A stretch of 64,000 bases of DNA from Coptis chinensis (taxonomy: Eukaryota > Streptophyta > Magnoliopsida > Ranunculales > Ranunculaceae): contig CM027382.1 in the NCBI GenBank assembly GCA_015680905.1, positions 3,844,001 to 3,908,000 on the forward strand, read 5' to 3'. Within the stretch, counting starts at the first letter, position 1, and every line of letters begins with the position of its first letter. Under the pieces are notes generated by a model that searched no databases, had not been told where the DNA came from, and saw nothing but the letters and a program-made list of their open reading frames with translations. The position numbers and the translations under genes were made by a program. Below are positions 49,871-62,355 of this stretch, piece by piece.

Positions 49871-49873
<3 letters not shown>

Positions 49874-49910
<37 letters not shown>
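49874..49910 (+). repeat. Poly-T run inside exon 1 of LRK10L copy 2
   Basis: About 37 consecutive T replace the CTTTTTTTTATAATTAATAG of copy 1. The length changes the frame and could also be an assembly artefact. Confidence 0.9.
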
Positions 49911-49914
<4 letters not shown>

Positions 49915-50872
49915 GCTCCATAAGAACAACATGTGAAAACAACTCAGTTTATCTCATGGATATACAGAACACATACATCAAATACAAAATTATTACCAAC
50001 ATCACAAATGAAGTCTATGCCAAAAGATCACTAAGGCTTGTTGACAACTCTCTCTTTGGTTGTGGCCCTATTATTCCTCCTTTTATTGGTTCAAGACCAA
50101 GTTATGAAGAAGAAAAGGGGGGATTGATAGGTGAAATTAAATTTAGTTCTGATTACAGAACAGGCACTTTTTTTAATTGTACAAAAGAACCAGCTGATAA
50201 GGATACTCTGGCTAGGATGATCAGGTCTCCTTGTTTGGAGTGTGGTGAGACTAGTAACTTGTGTTATTTTTATGATGGATATTTTCCTCATGTTGATTCT
50301 TGTATACCATTTCGAGTTGCTATCCCTGTTAGCATTTATGCTAATCTTAGTGGGGTTAGGAATTTGAGAAGAGTGCTTCAACAAGGATATGAGGTTCAGT
50401 GGAATGAAGATAAAACTTGTGATCTGTGTATGAAAAATGACGTTGGAAGATGTGGGTATCTGAATCAAGAACAGAAAATTAGTGGTTGGGAGTATTGCTT
50501 TTGCAGGGATGGGATTCACAAAGGCACTTGCAGTAGTAAGTTATTAAAAAGTGATCAACTAAATTTTCTTCATATCTAAGCTTATTATTATATACTTATG
50601 TTCTGATTATTGGCTATTTTGAAGGGAAGCTTATTGACCATGATGCTACTGCTGGAAAGGATGACATTACCAAGCCTCACAAACACAAAATTGGGTTGAT
50701 TGTAGGTAAGACAAAGTTTTAAGCGGATCACACAAATCATTTTTTTTTTCTAAACTGAACACACAAATCAATCAGAACTTGTTAATGTATTATTATTCAA
50801 TCTGCCCATTTCCTTATTATAATATGTCAGATATAACAGGCATTATTACTATCTAAAATAAACTCCGAATAA

Positions 50873-51136
50873 GGGGTGCAGTATCTACACCCCACTTTAT
50901 GGGATCGACACCCTTTGGCAAAAGGGTTGAAGAATAATGCTTATTCCCTATAAGTCATTTTACACCCCCAACATCCTCAATATAGTCCCACAACATAAGG
51001 CTGTCGTGAGTTCGCACGCTTCACGACATCAAGTTGCGGTGAGTTTCCACATTCCACCGCAAGGAGGGGTGCTAATTCCTTGAAATTGTCGAAGGGGTGC
51101 CAATCCCAATAGTTGGGCTGTAAATACGGCCACCCC
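50873..51136. mobile_element. MITE-like element in intron 2 of LRK10L copy 2
   Basis: A shorter orthologue of the element at 36860-37318, with the same ends and internal blocks, at the same intron position. The insertion therefore predates the copy 1/copy 2 duplication. Confidence 0.75.
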
Positions 51137-52110
51137 TGAATAAAACTAGGAGCATGCCTGTTGTATGACGTGTTTGACTAGTGCGTATGAGATATTGTCT
51201 GATAACATAATTGATCTTAAGATGTTTAATTATCACTTCTTTGTGTAGGAACAAGGTATTAGGATAGCGGGAGCAGCATTCATATTTTTACGTACTTCGT
51301 ACATTTCCTATAAACGAATGCATAAGAAACAGAATCGTTTTAGAAGCACAGATGATCAAGCGTTGCGCTATCTTGAGGGGGTTAGCGGCATTGCTCCGGC
51401 TTCAATAGAGACTTTCTTGCACAACAACACTTTAGGAAAGCCAACCATATTTTCCTACAAACAGCTCAAGAAGTACACTAACAATTTCACTCAAAAGACT
51501 GGCCAAGGAGGCTTTGAATTGGTTCAGTCTATAAAGGCTAACTTCCCAATGACTTGCCATTGCTGTTAAAATCCTCGATGAGATTACTAATCAGATCGCG
51601 ACTCAGTTACTCAATGAGGTTTTAACGTTCGGTTGCATCCACCACAATAACTTAGTCCGGCTTCTGGGTTGCTTTGACCATTCTAGAATAGCTCTTATTT
51701 ACGAATGCATGGTGAACAATTCTCTTGACAAATACATTCTCCAAAAGAAGCATATGAACAAAGGTCAGTCCAAAAAAGCATCATCACCCCAATGTACCAG
51801 AACTAATAACTTTGACGTGGGCTCAACTACTCGACATTGCCATTGGAACAGCGAAAAGACTTGCTTATCTTCACGAGGAATGTCGAAATAGAATACTACA
51901 TTGTGATATTAAGTCTCATAATATCCTTTTAGATGACAAATTTCAGCCAAAGGTGTCAGATTTTGGGTCAGCAAGGACATTGAACAAAGAGAATAGTCAC
52001 ATCTCAGTGTCACTTGGAACAAGTACTCCTGGCTACGCTCCACCAGAAATGTGGTATGTGAACTTTGGTCGACAGATAAGTCTGATTGTTTATAGCTTTG
52101 GAATGGTTGT

Positions 52111-54495
52111 TGTTAAATTCTATGTTAGTGGTGATGCTAGGAGAGTTGTGATATTGAAATATTAGATAAACTAAGAATAAGAACTGAGAAGAATAGAGAT
52201 TGATTAGGGTTAGAGAGTTCTTGTATTTGAGATAGTGTTCTCTACCCAGAATTACATACTTATGCTAAAACTAAAACATAATAATAGAAACTACTAGATA
52301 TGGATGTCCACACTTATAGAAACATGGGACTTTTCATATTGGACATATTCTAATACTGACATATTCTAACACTCTCCCTCAAGCTGTAATTATGCAAACT
52401 ATGCAAATTACAACTTGGATTACAAAAAACAAAATATAAGAATACTGCTCCCCCTTTCGCATAGTCTTTAGTTGAAGAACTCAAACAACTGTTGAGACGT
52501 TATGGAGATGAAACTGTCAATGTAGACAATGACCTAACCTGAATACTGAAGGTGTACTACAGTCACAAACTGAAATCATAACACCGGTTCAGTGGCGCGC
52601 TGCTTGGCTACTACTCACTCCATTCGCTGTTATGGCTGTCATAATATAAATTGAAAACAATAACACTGACTTGATGTGTGCTTCTTAGCTGCTACTATCA
52701 ATATCACTGTTAATGTTAACAAAATACTATTATGGGTACTCCTGAATACTGAATACTAAATACTAAATACTTGTGCAGTTATAACTTGACTGCTACCTAA
52801 ATCCTAATGAGTGCAGTTTAGGCTTGACTGCTACTTGAAACATACTTGCAGTTTAGGTTTAGGCTTGACTGCTACCTGAAACATACTTGCAATTAAGGCT
52901 TGACTGCTACCTGAAACATACTTGCAGTTTAGGCTTGACTGCTACCTGAATACTGAAGACTGAATAGTGGATATGCCTTGTCATGAAGGGTTCGTCAAGG
53001 CATGCCGGAATATGGAGACACGAGTACTCTTTCTCATACGTCTCCATATTCTCCTTCCCTCATATACTACTGAATGTATTCATATCTCCCTATTCCCCCT
53101 CTCAAGTTGGAATATACAAAGCTAAGTAGGAACATACAAAGACTTGTCTATTCTGACTTGAACTTGAAACAGAGAAAACCAAATACTAACTTATACAACC
53201 AACCAATGCCCACTTCAAAAAACAATACTTCATACTCCAATACACAAAAAAAAAATGTAACAGAACATGCATCAAACAATACTCACTATAAAGGGTGGAG
53301 AGTGGATCGCGCCTTTTTATAACTGCGAACTTTTTGAATAGTGGAAGATGGAAAGAATAATTCCTCGTGAGATAGAAGTCATGTGCCCCTATAATACTTC
53401 AAACAAACAATTTGATCATGTTCTAGAAACTGAGACAGAAGACGACATCAATACCAACTGCGCGGAAGCTAGAAACCCAAACATCCATAACGACATATAG
53501 ACTATACTATCCCTCCAATCCTGGATGAGAGTGCAAACTACCATCTAAAGGCTTGATACTTCAAAAATCTCGAAAACTTGTGGAGGCATGGGCGCGGGCG
53601 CGCTCTTGGCAAGGCCAATTTCGAGCACGCGCGCGCCCTCAGTACTTTTGTTTCGCGAAAGTATTTTTTTTTTCATGGCATGGGCGCGTGCGCCCTTTGG
53701 GCCTGGCTATACTTGAGCACGTGCGCGCCTTCTTCACTAGAAAAACGAATTAGTACATAGAAAACTTACTTCTTTTTCACAGCATGGGCGCGTAGCAGAA
53801 GGCGTGCACATCTCGTCCAATACTAACTTCAAAGACTGCGAATTACAGAGAGGTTGTGCCCCTCTTACAATACTAAGACAGAGAGATTCTAGAAGAATGA
53901 GACTGCGGAAGCGAAACAATACTAAGAAACCAATACTGAGAAACTTTGGATCTCTCTCTTAGCTTTATTCAAACAAACTTTAAACACCAGCGAAATCTTG
54001 AAAAAGTGAACAGTGCCTGTGAATAGTGCTGGTGAACAGTAACGGTGAATAGTAAATCCTTCCAGAGAAAGATTAAAACTTGAATTGAGATATAAGAACT
54101 TCTTCTTGTGAGAAATCCTTATTCTTTTTGAAACTTGACTTGAATAATATACTGAAAAACTTAAATAAACTTGATTTTTTTTCTTGGTGAGGGATTCCTC
54201 TCCTAACATACCACTGAATCTCGCTCCGATACCATGTTGAATTCTATGTTAGTAGTGATGTTAGGAGAGTTGTGACATTGATATATTAGAGAAACCAAGA
54301 ATAAGAACTGAGAAGACTAAAGATTGATTAGGATTAGAGAGTTCTTGTATTTAAGATAGTGTTCTCTACTCAGAGTTACATACTTATACTAAAACTAAAA
54401 CATGATAATAGAAACTACTATATATGGATGTCCACACTTATAGAAACATAGAACTTTCCATATTGGATATATTCTAATACTAACATATTCTAATA
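52111..54495 (-). mobile_element. Small non-autonomous LTR element in the kinase exon of LRK10L copy 2
   Basis: 261-bp LTRs (52111-52371 and 54235-54495) share TTCTATGTTAG and ACATATTCTAA(C/T)A ends, and GTTGT is duplicated at 52106-52110 and 54496-54500. On the minus strand TGGTATCGGAGC (54223-54234) abuts the 5' LTR as a tRNA-Met-type primer binding site, and GAGGGAGAG abuts the 3' LTR as purine tract. The 1.86-kb interior has no recognised gag or pol, contains CTTGACTGCTACCTGAA repeats at 52780-52960, and is GC-richer around 53580-53720. Confidence 0.93.
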
Positions 54496-55089
54496 GTTGT
54501 GTTAGAGATGACAGAGAAGAGGAAGAATTTTGAGGTTGATGTTAGCAAAACAAGTGAGATGTACTTCCCAGAATGGGTCTTCTCACATCATGTACAGAAT
54601 GCGCCGTATGGTAATGGATCGGAGGAGGTTCGAAATGGCATGAATGCAAGGGGAAAGAGGAGGAAGAAGTGGCAATGATGTTGGAACTGGTAGGATTATG
54701 GTGTATCAAGTTTGAACCTTCGAAACGACCTTCTATGAGGAAAGTGGTAGATATGCTAGAAGGGAATGTGGCTATTGAGATCCCTTCAGCCTTATTTGAT
54801 GCCAACTTGTCACATGGATATTAAAGTGATGTCAAAATCGTGCCTGGATTGAATACTCTAAACTCTTTTGAAAAGCCAATTGATAGAAAAAATGTCATTT
54901 GCCGCAAATATGTAGTGACAAAAAATTACCCACTTAAATTTTCCATCAAACATTTCGTGGTTAGTATTGGCATTGACAAATTATGTATCATCTTGTCATT
55001 GGGACTCTGTCGAAAAAGAAAGTAATGGTACCACTTAGTCATCTATGTTTTGAGTGGAGACCGTGTTTTTTCTAGATTAATTGGTGATA

Positions 55090-55309
55090 TATTGTTTGGC
55101 ATGTGCAAGTTTTCTAGCTTTACCCCCCCCAGAACTTAGGCCAATTTACCCCCCAGTTCTTCATGGAATGTTGAATATACATACACTTATACAACACACT
55201 TAGAGACCCCAAATGTTGAATATGCATACACTTATAAAGCAACAGGAATAAACACATATAATCGCCGGTCAGCCAGATGAATGTTTAGATGTGGTTTGAG
55301 TCAACAAAT
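55090..55309. other. 3' flank of LRK10L copy 2
   Basis: Homology to the copy 1 flank ends near 55085. A C-rich block and TGTTGAATATACATACACTTAT repeats follow. No gene. Confidence 0.5.
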
Positions 55310-55321
55310 GTGAGTGGCAGA

Positions 55322-57553
55322 GACATTCCTTCAGTCGATGGAAAGTATCAATGGGCTCTCGTGACGTCACTTGAGTCTAAAAGGGCGATTTGAAGGCGAT
55401 TTCTTATCTTCAAGAGTCCACTTTCATATTTAACTATGGATCTATCAGAGTTTGAGCTTCCACCTGTTGTTAAGAAGATAGTGAGAGCACACAATCAAGA
55501 AACTACCGCGATGAAAATGTTGTCGATGCAAGTGAAAAAAAAGACAACCTTTTTCATATGCAGATCAAAGAAGGCAAGTTCGACCACCGCATTGAATTCC
55601 AAAACCTTCCCCAACCCGAGAAGATGGGGAGTACCCAGCCTATTCAAATCCCTCGATCAAGCGACTTTTACTTAACAGCGGTTTGCGTATTGCAAGTTAC
55701 GTCTCATTGGAAGAATTGATCCGATAAAAGTACCAATTGACAAGGTGAGGCGGATGGCAAAGGAGAAATGGAATCCTTTGAGATCGGCTCATCACACCTA
55801 TAGGTAAGGGTTATCTCTTCATTCGATTTTCTAACGCCGATGATTTGAATAGAATCTGGGCTAAGGGATCCTGGATCTTTGGGGATTCTCCCTTGAGACT
55901 TAGCGCTTGGAGCCCTGACTTCAACCCAGATGTACAACGCCAATCTCATGCCCTCATTTGGGTTAGATTCCCAGGTCTAAGTCAAGAATATTGGGACCCC
56001 GAAGCTCTCATGTCAATTGCTTGAGGTGTGGGGCATCCTATGCAAATCGACCAAAAGACACTTAATAGAGACTTCGGCTACTTCGGCTACTTCGCAAAAG
56101 TACTGGTAGATGTGGATCTATCTTGTAATATTCCTGATCAAATCTATGTGAATACTAAAACTACAGAATTCTGGCAAACTGTAGAAGTCGGTCAGCTACC
56201 TAATATGTGCAATCATTGTAAGTGTGTTGGGCACCTAGTCACTGATTGCAAAAAGTTGAAATGAGTCCTGAAACAGCAAGACAAAATGAAGGCTATGGAT
56301 GAGGATATTGCATCCATATCTCATCAAGCAGATGTCGGTACCATGGGTAAGAAAAGATGTCGGAAGAAAACTGCTAATGCGAATGAGAAGGGGAAGGAAA
56401 CATGGGTCTCTAAAGTACCCCAAGTTAAAGATTCAAACAAATTTGGTATTTGCAGACCTCGCTGATGTTTATGCAGATGAGTCTAACATTTCAACAACTA
56501 AATCATCCTCACCGATGGTTGAGAAGCGCTGCGTAAAAGCAAGTTGAGGTGGTGGTTGAAGTGATTAATGTTGTAGGCAACACGGTTGTAGAGAATGAGC
56601 AAGTTGCTCAAGCCGAGGAGGAAAATCTCGCGTGTCAAGGCGAACCGAAAACTTTGTTGATGGTGCAATTTGGAAGATGTAGAATATGGAACCGATAATG
56701 AGGGTAGTGGATCTAAGGATGAAGTCGGTGAGTGGCTCGAACGAGAATATGCAGATGCCCTCAATGCACCGGTTGAAACTCTAGTCCCTACCCGATTGAA
56801 AGAAAGAACGAGGCAATCGCTAACTTGGCTGAAAATCTTGTTACTACTGATAAAGATTTGTCAGATTATGTTGACAAGGGGTCGGGGGATATGAGACGAA
56901 TCAGATAAGGTCAGATGTTGAGATGTTTCCAACTCTCAACAGAGCTCCTAACTTAGCATCCCCTCCTGATATAGATAAAGGCACTGCAGTTGAGAGCCTG
57001 AATAGTAGAGTAGACTCCTATTCTTCTTCATCTACAAGATATGCAGATCAATGTTCTTCCACTACTGGAGATGGAAACAGGCTCAAATTATTGAATGAGG
57101 AAAATTCACTGTTAAGATCGGTTAATTGGGCTGACCTCGCAGATGATGATGACAATGCCGAGGATGGTAAAGAACCATGGCAGAAGATAGCAATGAAAAA
57201 GTATAAGCCTGCATGGATGTCGCATGAGCATGTTGATGACGAGGATAACTCACAGGATGGTGATGAACCATGGCAGTTTCAAAAGGAGAAAGAAAGCAAG
57301 ACAAAGGGGAAAGATGTGGATCTGACTCCTCTTCCACCCAGGGCAAGGAAAATTCCAGCAAGATATAAATGATTTACTTTTACTGGAAATACACATGGTT
57401 TGGACATTAGAATGAAAGCTTTATCACCTTCATGGAATTTATATTTTGGTTTCAAAGTGGGAACTTAATCCAGCCCGGGTGGTGCTTAACCCCTAGTTTG
57501 TAACCTTATTATTATATATAATATATTCACATTTTGCCAAAAAAAAAAAAAAA
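55322..57553 (+). mobile_element. ORF1-only LINE-type retroelement with poly-A tail and 12-bp target duplication
   Basis: GTGAGTGGCAGA is repeated at 55310-55321 and 57554-57565, enclosing 2232 bp that end in about 15 A. The interior encodes only a degraded ORF1-type protein; no endonuclease or reverse transcriptase frame is present although the 5' and 3' ends are both defined. Confidence 0.88.
55436..57372 (+). pseudogene. LINE ORF1-type protein (DUF4283 and CCHC zinc knuckle), degraded
   Basis: The plus strand begins MDLSEFELPPVVKKI and continues through a DUF4283-type region (LFIRFSNADDLNRIW, GSWIFGDSPLRLSAWSPDF, ALIWVRFPGL) and a CCHC knuckle CNHCKCVGHLVTDC (56207-56248). It then runs into acidic linker sequence and ends in a frame, 56923-57372, with repeated DGKEPWQ/DGDEPWQ modules. 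Several stops and frame changes break it (near 55673, 56022, 56262 and 56462). DUF4283-CCHC proteins are the RNA-binding ORF1 products of plant LINEs. It is not functional as it stands. Confidence 0.78.
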
Positions 57554-57565
57554 GTGAGTGGCAGA

Positions 57566-58001
57566 TTCCCAACCCCTAAAATATATACTTGAAAACTGTG
57601 TTGATCTTATGTGATCCCGAAGAGAGCCAGTTACATGTAAATTGTTATTGGATTTTGTTTGGGACCGATGACGATTTAATTTAGTTTCTCACTAGAAATT
57701 ATTCGCTCTCTTTCAATGATCAAATCGGGACATTCACAAATCAGGATAACGTCATTCTTTGTTGAGTTTGGGTTCCTCTGTTTTGCTTTGTAGCCCCTAT
57801 TCTCTTTAATTCTACAACCTTACGTGATAGCTTCAAAACATCTCAAATCAGTTATTAATTTGAGATCAAGAGCTTATCCATTTAATGTCGAGGAAAAGTT
57901 AACAACTCGACAAACAAGTATAGTGGGCATGCAGGGTCAACTCTATAACATCATTGAGAGCCACAAATGACTTGGAAAGCAGAAAACCATGCTTACAATA
58001 A
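57566..58001. other. Spacer without a recognised gene
   Basis: No frame or repeat of note is seen. Confidence 0.5.
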
Positions 58002-58325
58002 GGCTGAGTCCAATGGCTCTCTATCCCTTTAAAAGTAGTGTTAAAGTCGATAAAAGCTAAAAGTCAATAAAGTAAGCTAAAAAATAAGCTAAAGTCAATA
58101 AAGTAAAGGCTAAAGTCGTCACATTTTTTTACTCTCATCTCTATTTTACTCTCTCTATATTTTTATATAGAGAGTAAAATAGAGATAGAAAGTAAAATAT
58201 GTTGACTTTAGCTCTACTTTATCGACTTTAATTTCTATTTTAGCTCTACTTTATCGACTTTTTTAGCTCTACTTTATTGACTTTAACACTACTTTTAAAG
58301 GGATAGAGAGCCATTGGACTCAGCC
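58002..58325. mobile_element. Hairpin MITE with TAA target duplication
   Basis: Ends GGCTGAGTCCAATGGCTCTC and GAGAGCCATTGGACTCAGCC are inverted copies, and the pairing continues inward through ACTACTTTTAAAGG and TTTATTGACTTTA to a loop near 58160. TAA flanks both sides (57999-58001, 58326-58328), as in PIF/Harbinger MITEs. Nearly the whole element can fold on itself. Confidence 0.9.
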
Positions 58326-59625
58326 TAAGAGAGAAGTAAATCTCTATTCAAGCTTTCAGTTGTTGGTACTCAGTTGTATCTAAGTGATCATTGTCGTAAT
58401 CATAATATAAACTCCAGCTCCACAAACATTGAATAAATCTTCATAGTATCAATAACCACTTATCCCAACCTTAGTTGTCCTAATCTTCTTTCCTACTCCC
58501 TCTCGGCCATATATGTCAACCCTTTGCAAAGAAAACACTTCGTACCACTTAACTAAGTGTTGTTGATAAAAGACTGTCATTTTTTTGTGTGAATGACAGT
58601 CTTTTGGTTGTTAATGAATTTGGTAGGTTTGTGTTAAAAAATAGTGTTGTTTTGGTCTTTTTGTCCTCTAGTTATTATATCCTATCCATCCGTCCTTTAC
58701 CTCCAAGCTCTTGTTCTCCATGTCCTTGTTAAGTATTATCGTTTGCGGTTTTGTGATTTACTTGCTATTTAATTATTTAAGTGCAGGTAAGAGAGAGAGA
58801 CTCAATGACTGGCGTGATTAAAATAATTTCGACCAATGCTGGTTTATTATGATTGAAAAGACTTACCAATTAGGTTTATTGATGATATAAAAGAATAATA
58901 GGTAGAAGAAAAAAAAAAACGGGTGGTTTTTTTTCTTCTGAGTCACGTAGAGTAAATAACTTGTTTTAGTTAATAAATATTTTGGGTATGTCTAATAAAA
59001 AAGAAGGGTAATTTAGGAAACTAAATGTGTTTAAAATTATTTTATTTATTTTTTTTAAAATTGGGTATGGGAGTGTTTTGTTGGGTATGTCCAAGATCAC
59101 CCTAAATTAAAGGTTTTTATCCTAAACTATGATTTCGAATTGTCGGGTTTTTGTGAGAAAATTGAATTAGAAGTTAAAATCGATGTTTGTTGTTCGATCT
59201 CGAATTCTTCGGAACATTTCCCACTTGAGGATTGTTGGCAACCATTTAGCAATTATTGTTTTGGTGTTAATTCTCTTTTAAAATTGAATCTCAATTGGAG
59301 CAAAGCACTGGATATATATAATTGATGAACTACTGGAAATGGAGTTTATTAAATATTTAAATCCATTGGAATTGCTACGTAGGTTATACAAGAAAGACAT
59401 TTTTACCCTAACTAATAGTTAATGCAATTACAACCGCCATGATTAGGTGGCATCATCTTATTTTATATGAATTTATCATAATATGTCCTAAATATCATGA
59501 GTATGAAACTCATCCAAATGTAAATTTGGTTCGTTTATACCAAAAGAAACCTTCGGAAATATCAAAGGTTTATAATATTCAAGAATTTGAGGAATTATTC
59601 ATAACCATTACTGCATAGGACCGAC
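58326..59625. other. Spacer without a recognised gene
   Basis: A short frame at 59140-59325 and another at about 59440-59620 look protein-like but I recognise neither. The rest is AT-rich. Confidence 0.4.
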
Positions 59626-60293
59626 TAGTGGTGTCAAATGGGCTGGGCCGGGCTGGCCCGACTCTCAAATAATGAAGCCCTCATGCTTTGAGGGCGGACC
59701 AGTTTTATCCTCATTTACATTGAGGGCCGGGTCAGGTCGGGCCAATGTTTAAATCTCGAATCCTTTACCCGCCCCTCAACCCTCTCGAGAGGGTTTGAAG
59801 GGCCGGGCTTGAGGGCCAAATGTGAGGGCCGGATACTATGTTATACATTTAATTTACAAAATAAATTTAGAAACATTAGTTAAAAATGATAAAATCGAAT
59901 GCACTTCACAATTAAACTTTCAAACTACTAAATTTTTTTGTTAAAGTTGTATTAGTCAATTAAGATTAGTTAAATTCATTTTATAAAATATTATAATGAA
60001 ATTATAAGGTTGGCAAACTTAATAGATAAACGTTCTTTTAAGTGATTTTTAGCATATTAATGTTAAAATAAAATATATTATAAAATTTTTTATTAAAATA
60101 TATGTAATAAATGTTGAGGGTCTAATGAGGACTTAAGGGACTTAAGTTTCAAAGTCTAGGCCCTTACCCTCCCTTCAAAGACTTGAGGGCCAGGTCGGCC
60201 CAGCCCACGAATGTGTGAGGGCCTCATTTTGAGGGTTTTTTTGGCCCATGGACCGGGCGGGCTAAGGGTTTGAGGGCCATTTTGACACCCCTA
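59626..60293. mobile_element. hAT-like non-autonomous element
   Basis: The ends TAGTGGTGTCAAATGGGC and GGCCATTTTGACACCCCTA are inverted copies of the TAGNGGTGTCAAAATGG type found on many plant hAT elements. The terminal regions are rich in GGGCC and GAGGG blocks and the middle is AT-rich. The neighbouring 8-mers (GGACCGAC, GGAACCCA) match only partly, so the target duplication is weak. No transposase. Confidence 0.72.
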
Positions 60294-61088
60294 GGAACCC
60301 ACATAAAAAAATGGTAGATATACATGTCATTGGACTTCATCAGATCAGATGATCAGACCTAACTCGGTACATAAGAGCCTTCAATTCAGTTTTTCATCTA
60401 AAACTGATGGGTTCATTATTATCCAGACAAAACCCTACTTCCTCTGACAAACATGCATATCTATTGGAAAATATGCCAAAGATACTTTTATATGAGTCCT
60501 TATTGCAAGGAGACATTTAATCTCATTGAGGAAAACGCCCTGGAGAATTCCTAAATCATTTAAGAAATTTCACATCAGATTCAGAAATTGAAGATGATCC
60601 AGTCTGTACTCAAGTTGTTGAGAATCTACTGGACCCATACCAAGGACTTAATAACTAAGACTTAATACCAAGGACTTAATAACTAAGACTTAATAATTAA
60701 GACTTAATACCAAGGACTTAATAACTAAGACTTGTTCTTATCAACAGATAGAAGTTTATCCTATCGCCCAATGAAGAAGACTTGAAAATTAATTATTCAC
60801 TAAAAATCAAAAAGTAAATAGTTTTGATGCATTATTTATAGATTTTTATCCACAAACATGTTTTGTCAAGGTGGCCCCGCCAACTGCAACCACTCCAGCA
60901 CACATTGCCACTCATGCACCCTTGTTGAGGATTATCTTTTATTTCCGGCTCTAAATTTTAAAAAAGTTTTGAGTGCTCCCCCCCCCTCGTATTATACAAA
61001 CCATATAAATAAAAGTTCAGTTTGTTTATAAGTGTTTTTGCTGCTGACTGATCTCTTTCCACAATCATTAGGTTTTTATATGATCTCA

Positions 61089-61129
<41 letters not shown>

Positions 61130-61389
61130 GGAGTTATATACTTATTATTATATCTATGTATTTTTGTTATCGACACAAAAGTGCAGACCAAGAAAAAAAA
61201 TGAAAAATCATTCAATACTTACAGGGGCAGATCCGTGATCTTTTGCTACTATACGTACTAGTCACCACTACTAATTTTTAGGGTAAATTGTATACTATTA
61301 CTAATAGTTTTTTTCTTGTTGAAAGTTGGGGTGGGCTAACCCCCCTCCTTTCCGTTATACTTGGCAAGTGTTTGATAAGTTTATATATG
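60294..61389. other. Spacer with short repeats
   Basis: Contains a tandem repeat of GGACTTAATAACTAAGACTT (60644-60735), a C run near 60980 and a TA microsatellite at 61093-61125. No gene recognised. Confidence 0.6.
61093..61125. repeat. (TA)n microsatellite
   Basis: About 33 bases of pure TA repeat. Confidence 0.95.
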
Positions 61390-62355
61390 CATTGGCGGAG
61401 CCAAGGGGTCCAGGGTACACCTTGGCATACCCTCAAGTTTCGTGGGGAAAAAAATACTACTAGTAAAAAAAAAATACCTTACGCAGTTACCTTATTAAGT
61501 GGGAAAAAAAAATCCCTCACCTCGTCTTCTCTTCACTTTACTAATTCTCTCCAGAGAAATAGAGAATCAACACTCAAGGTAAGTATAAATAAGCGAAAAT
61601 CAAACACCCCCTTTCTAAACTCTCAATTGAATGAATTTCCTATTTTCCTAACCCGTAGGTTTATATTTACTTTTCTTTAATTCTATAGTTTTCATTCCAC
61701 TAATTCATTCGTATACTTTAGGAGTTAGAAACAAATTCCTTATCTTTGTTTCGATCTCAACCGTCCTAGTAAGCCCATACTTTCTGATAAGCCCATGAGG
61801 ATTGCCACCCACACGACATGCCCTTATACATTCATGAAGTATGACTACACATTAGCTATTTAGCTAGCTTGCTAGTTGCTTTGTTACCTTCCAGTTCTTA
61901 CAATTATATTGTCATGTAATCATGTTTATGGGCATTGTTGTATTTTTAAACTTAACTTGTCGTTTAATATGAGTACACACTGGATTGGACTACTGGAGTT
62001 CACCAATTCAGATTGTCATTCTACTAAGCACATGTCCAGCTAGTTATTCTTATTATTTATTTTTTGAAGGTTAGATTCTTAATTAGTTAGACATTTAATT
62101 CGAGTATGATCAAATGACTGCATAATAATTTTCAGTAGAATACTATTTTATATGATATGTAAGTGATAAGTCACATATTGGTTTGGTGGTTCATTTTGAT
62201 CTAAACAGCTATGTTAAAGTCTTTGCTTGGAAATTGGATTTGAAATATTAGTTAAAACAAAATTGCATCAATTTTTATTTGTGTGTGTGTGTGTTTGTGT
62301 GTAGGTTGTCTTGATAGCTAACCCTCAAACAAAATCCTGTCCGGCTCCGCCACTG
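61390..62355. mobile_element. hAT-like non-autonomous element upstream of LRK10L copy 3
   Basis: Ends CATTGGCGGAGCCAAG and GGCTCCGCCACTG are inverted copies of the CAGTGGCGGAGCC-type hAT terminus. Flanking 8-mers TATATATG (61382-61389) and TATAAATG (62356-62363) match at 7 of 8 positions. No transposase frame is visible; a short GT microsatellite lies at 62279-62303. Confidence 0.75.

Larger units (their letters stand above)
49670..54826 (+). pseudogene. LRK10-like receptor kinase, copy 2, disrupted
   Basis: The exon plan equals copy 1: exon 1 49670-50535, exon 2 50625-50705, exon 3 from 51256. The ectodomain keeps CGGSILKFPFG, LFGCGPI and the C-terminal cysteines, but a run of about 37 T (49874-49910) shifts the frame early. 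In the kinase exon a frameshift near 51530 follows GQGGF, stops appear, HRD is HCD (ILHCDIKSHN), and DFG is DFGSAR. An LTR element (52111-54495) splits the exon after GMVV. The end of the kinase ([37 protein letters not shown]) resumes at 54501 with another frameshift. The flanking target duplication GTTGT allows exact reading of the insertion. The gene cannot encode a full receptor. Confidence 0.92.

Noticed and set aside
50091..50519. 142-codon minus-strand frame
   Set aside because: It is the antisense shadow of the LRK10L copy 2 ectodomain; copy 1 shows a similar shorter shadow.
59140..59620. Possible remnant of an endogenous pararetrovirus or other gene
   Set aside because: Only short protein-like stretches with no motif I recognise; the evidence is too weak for a call.
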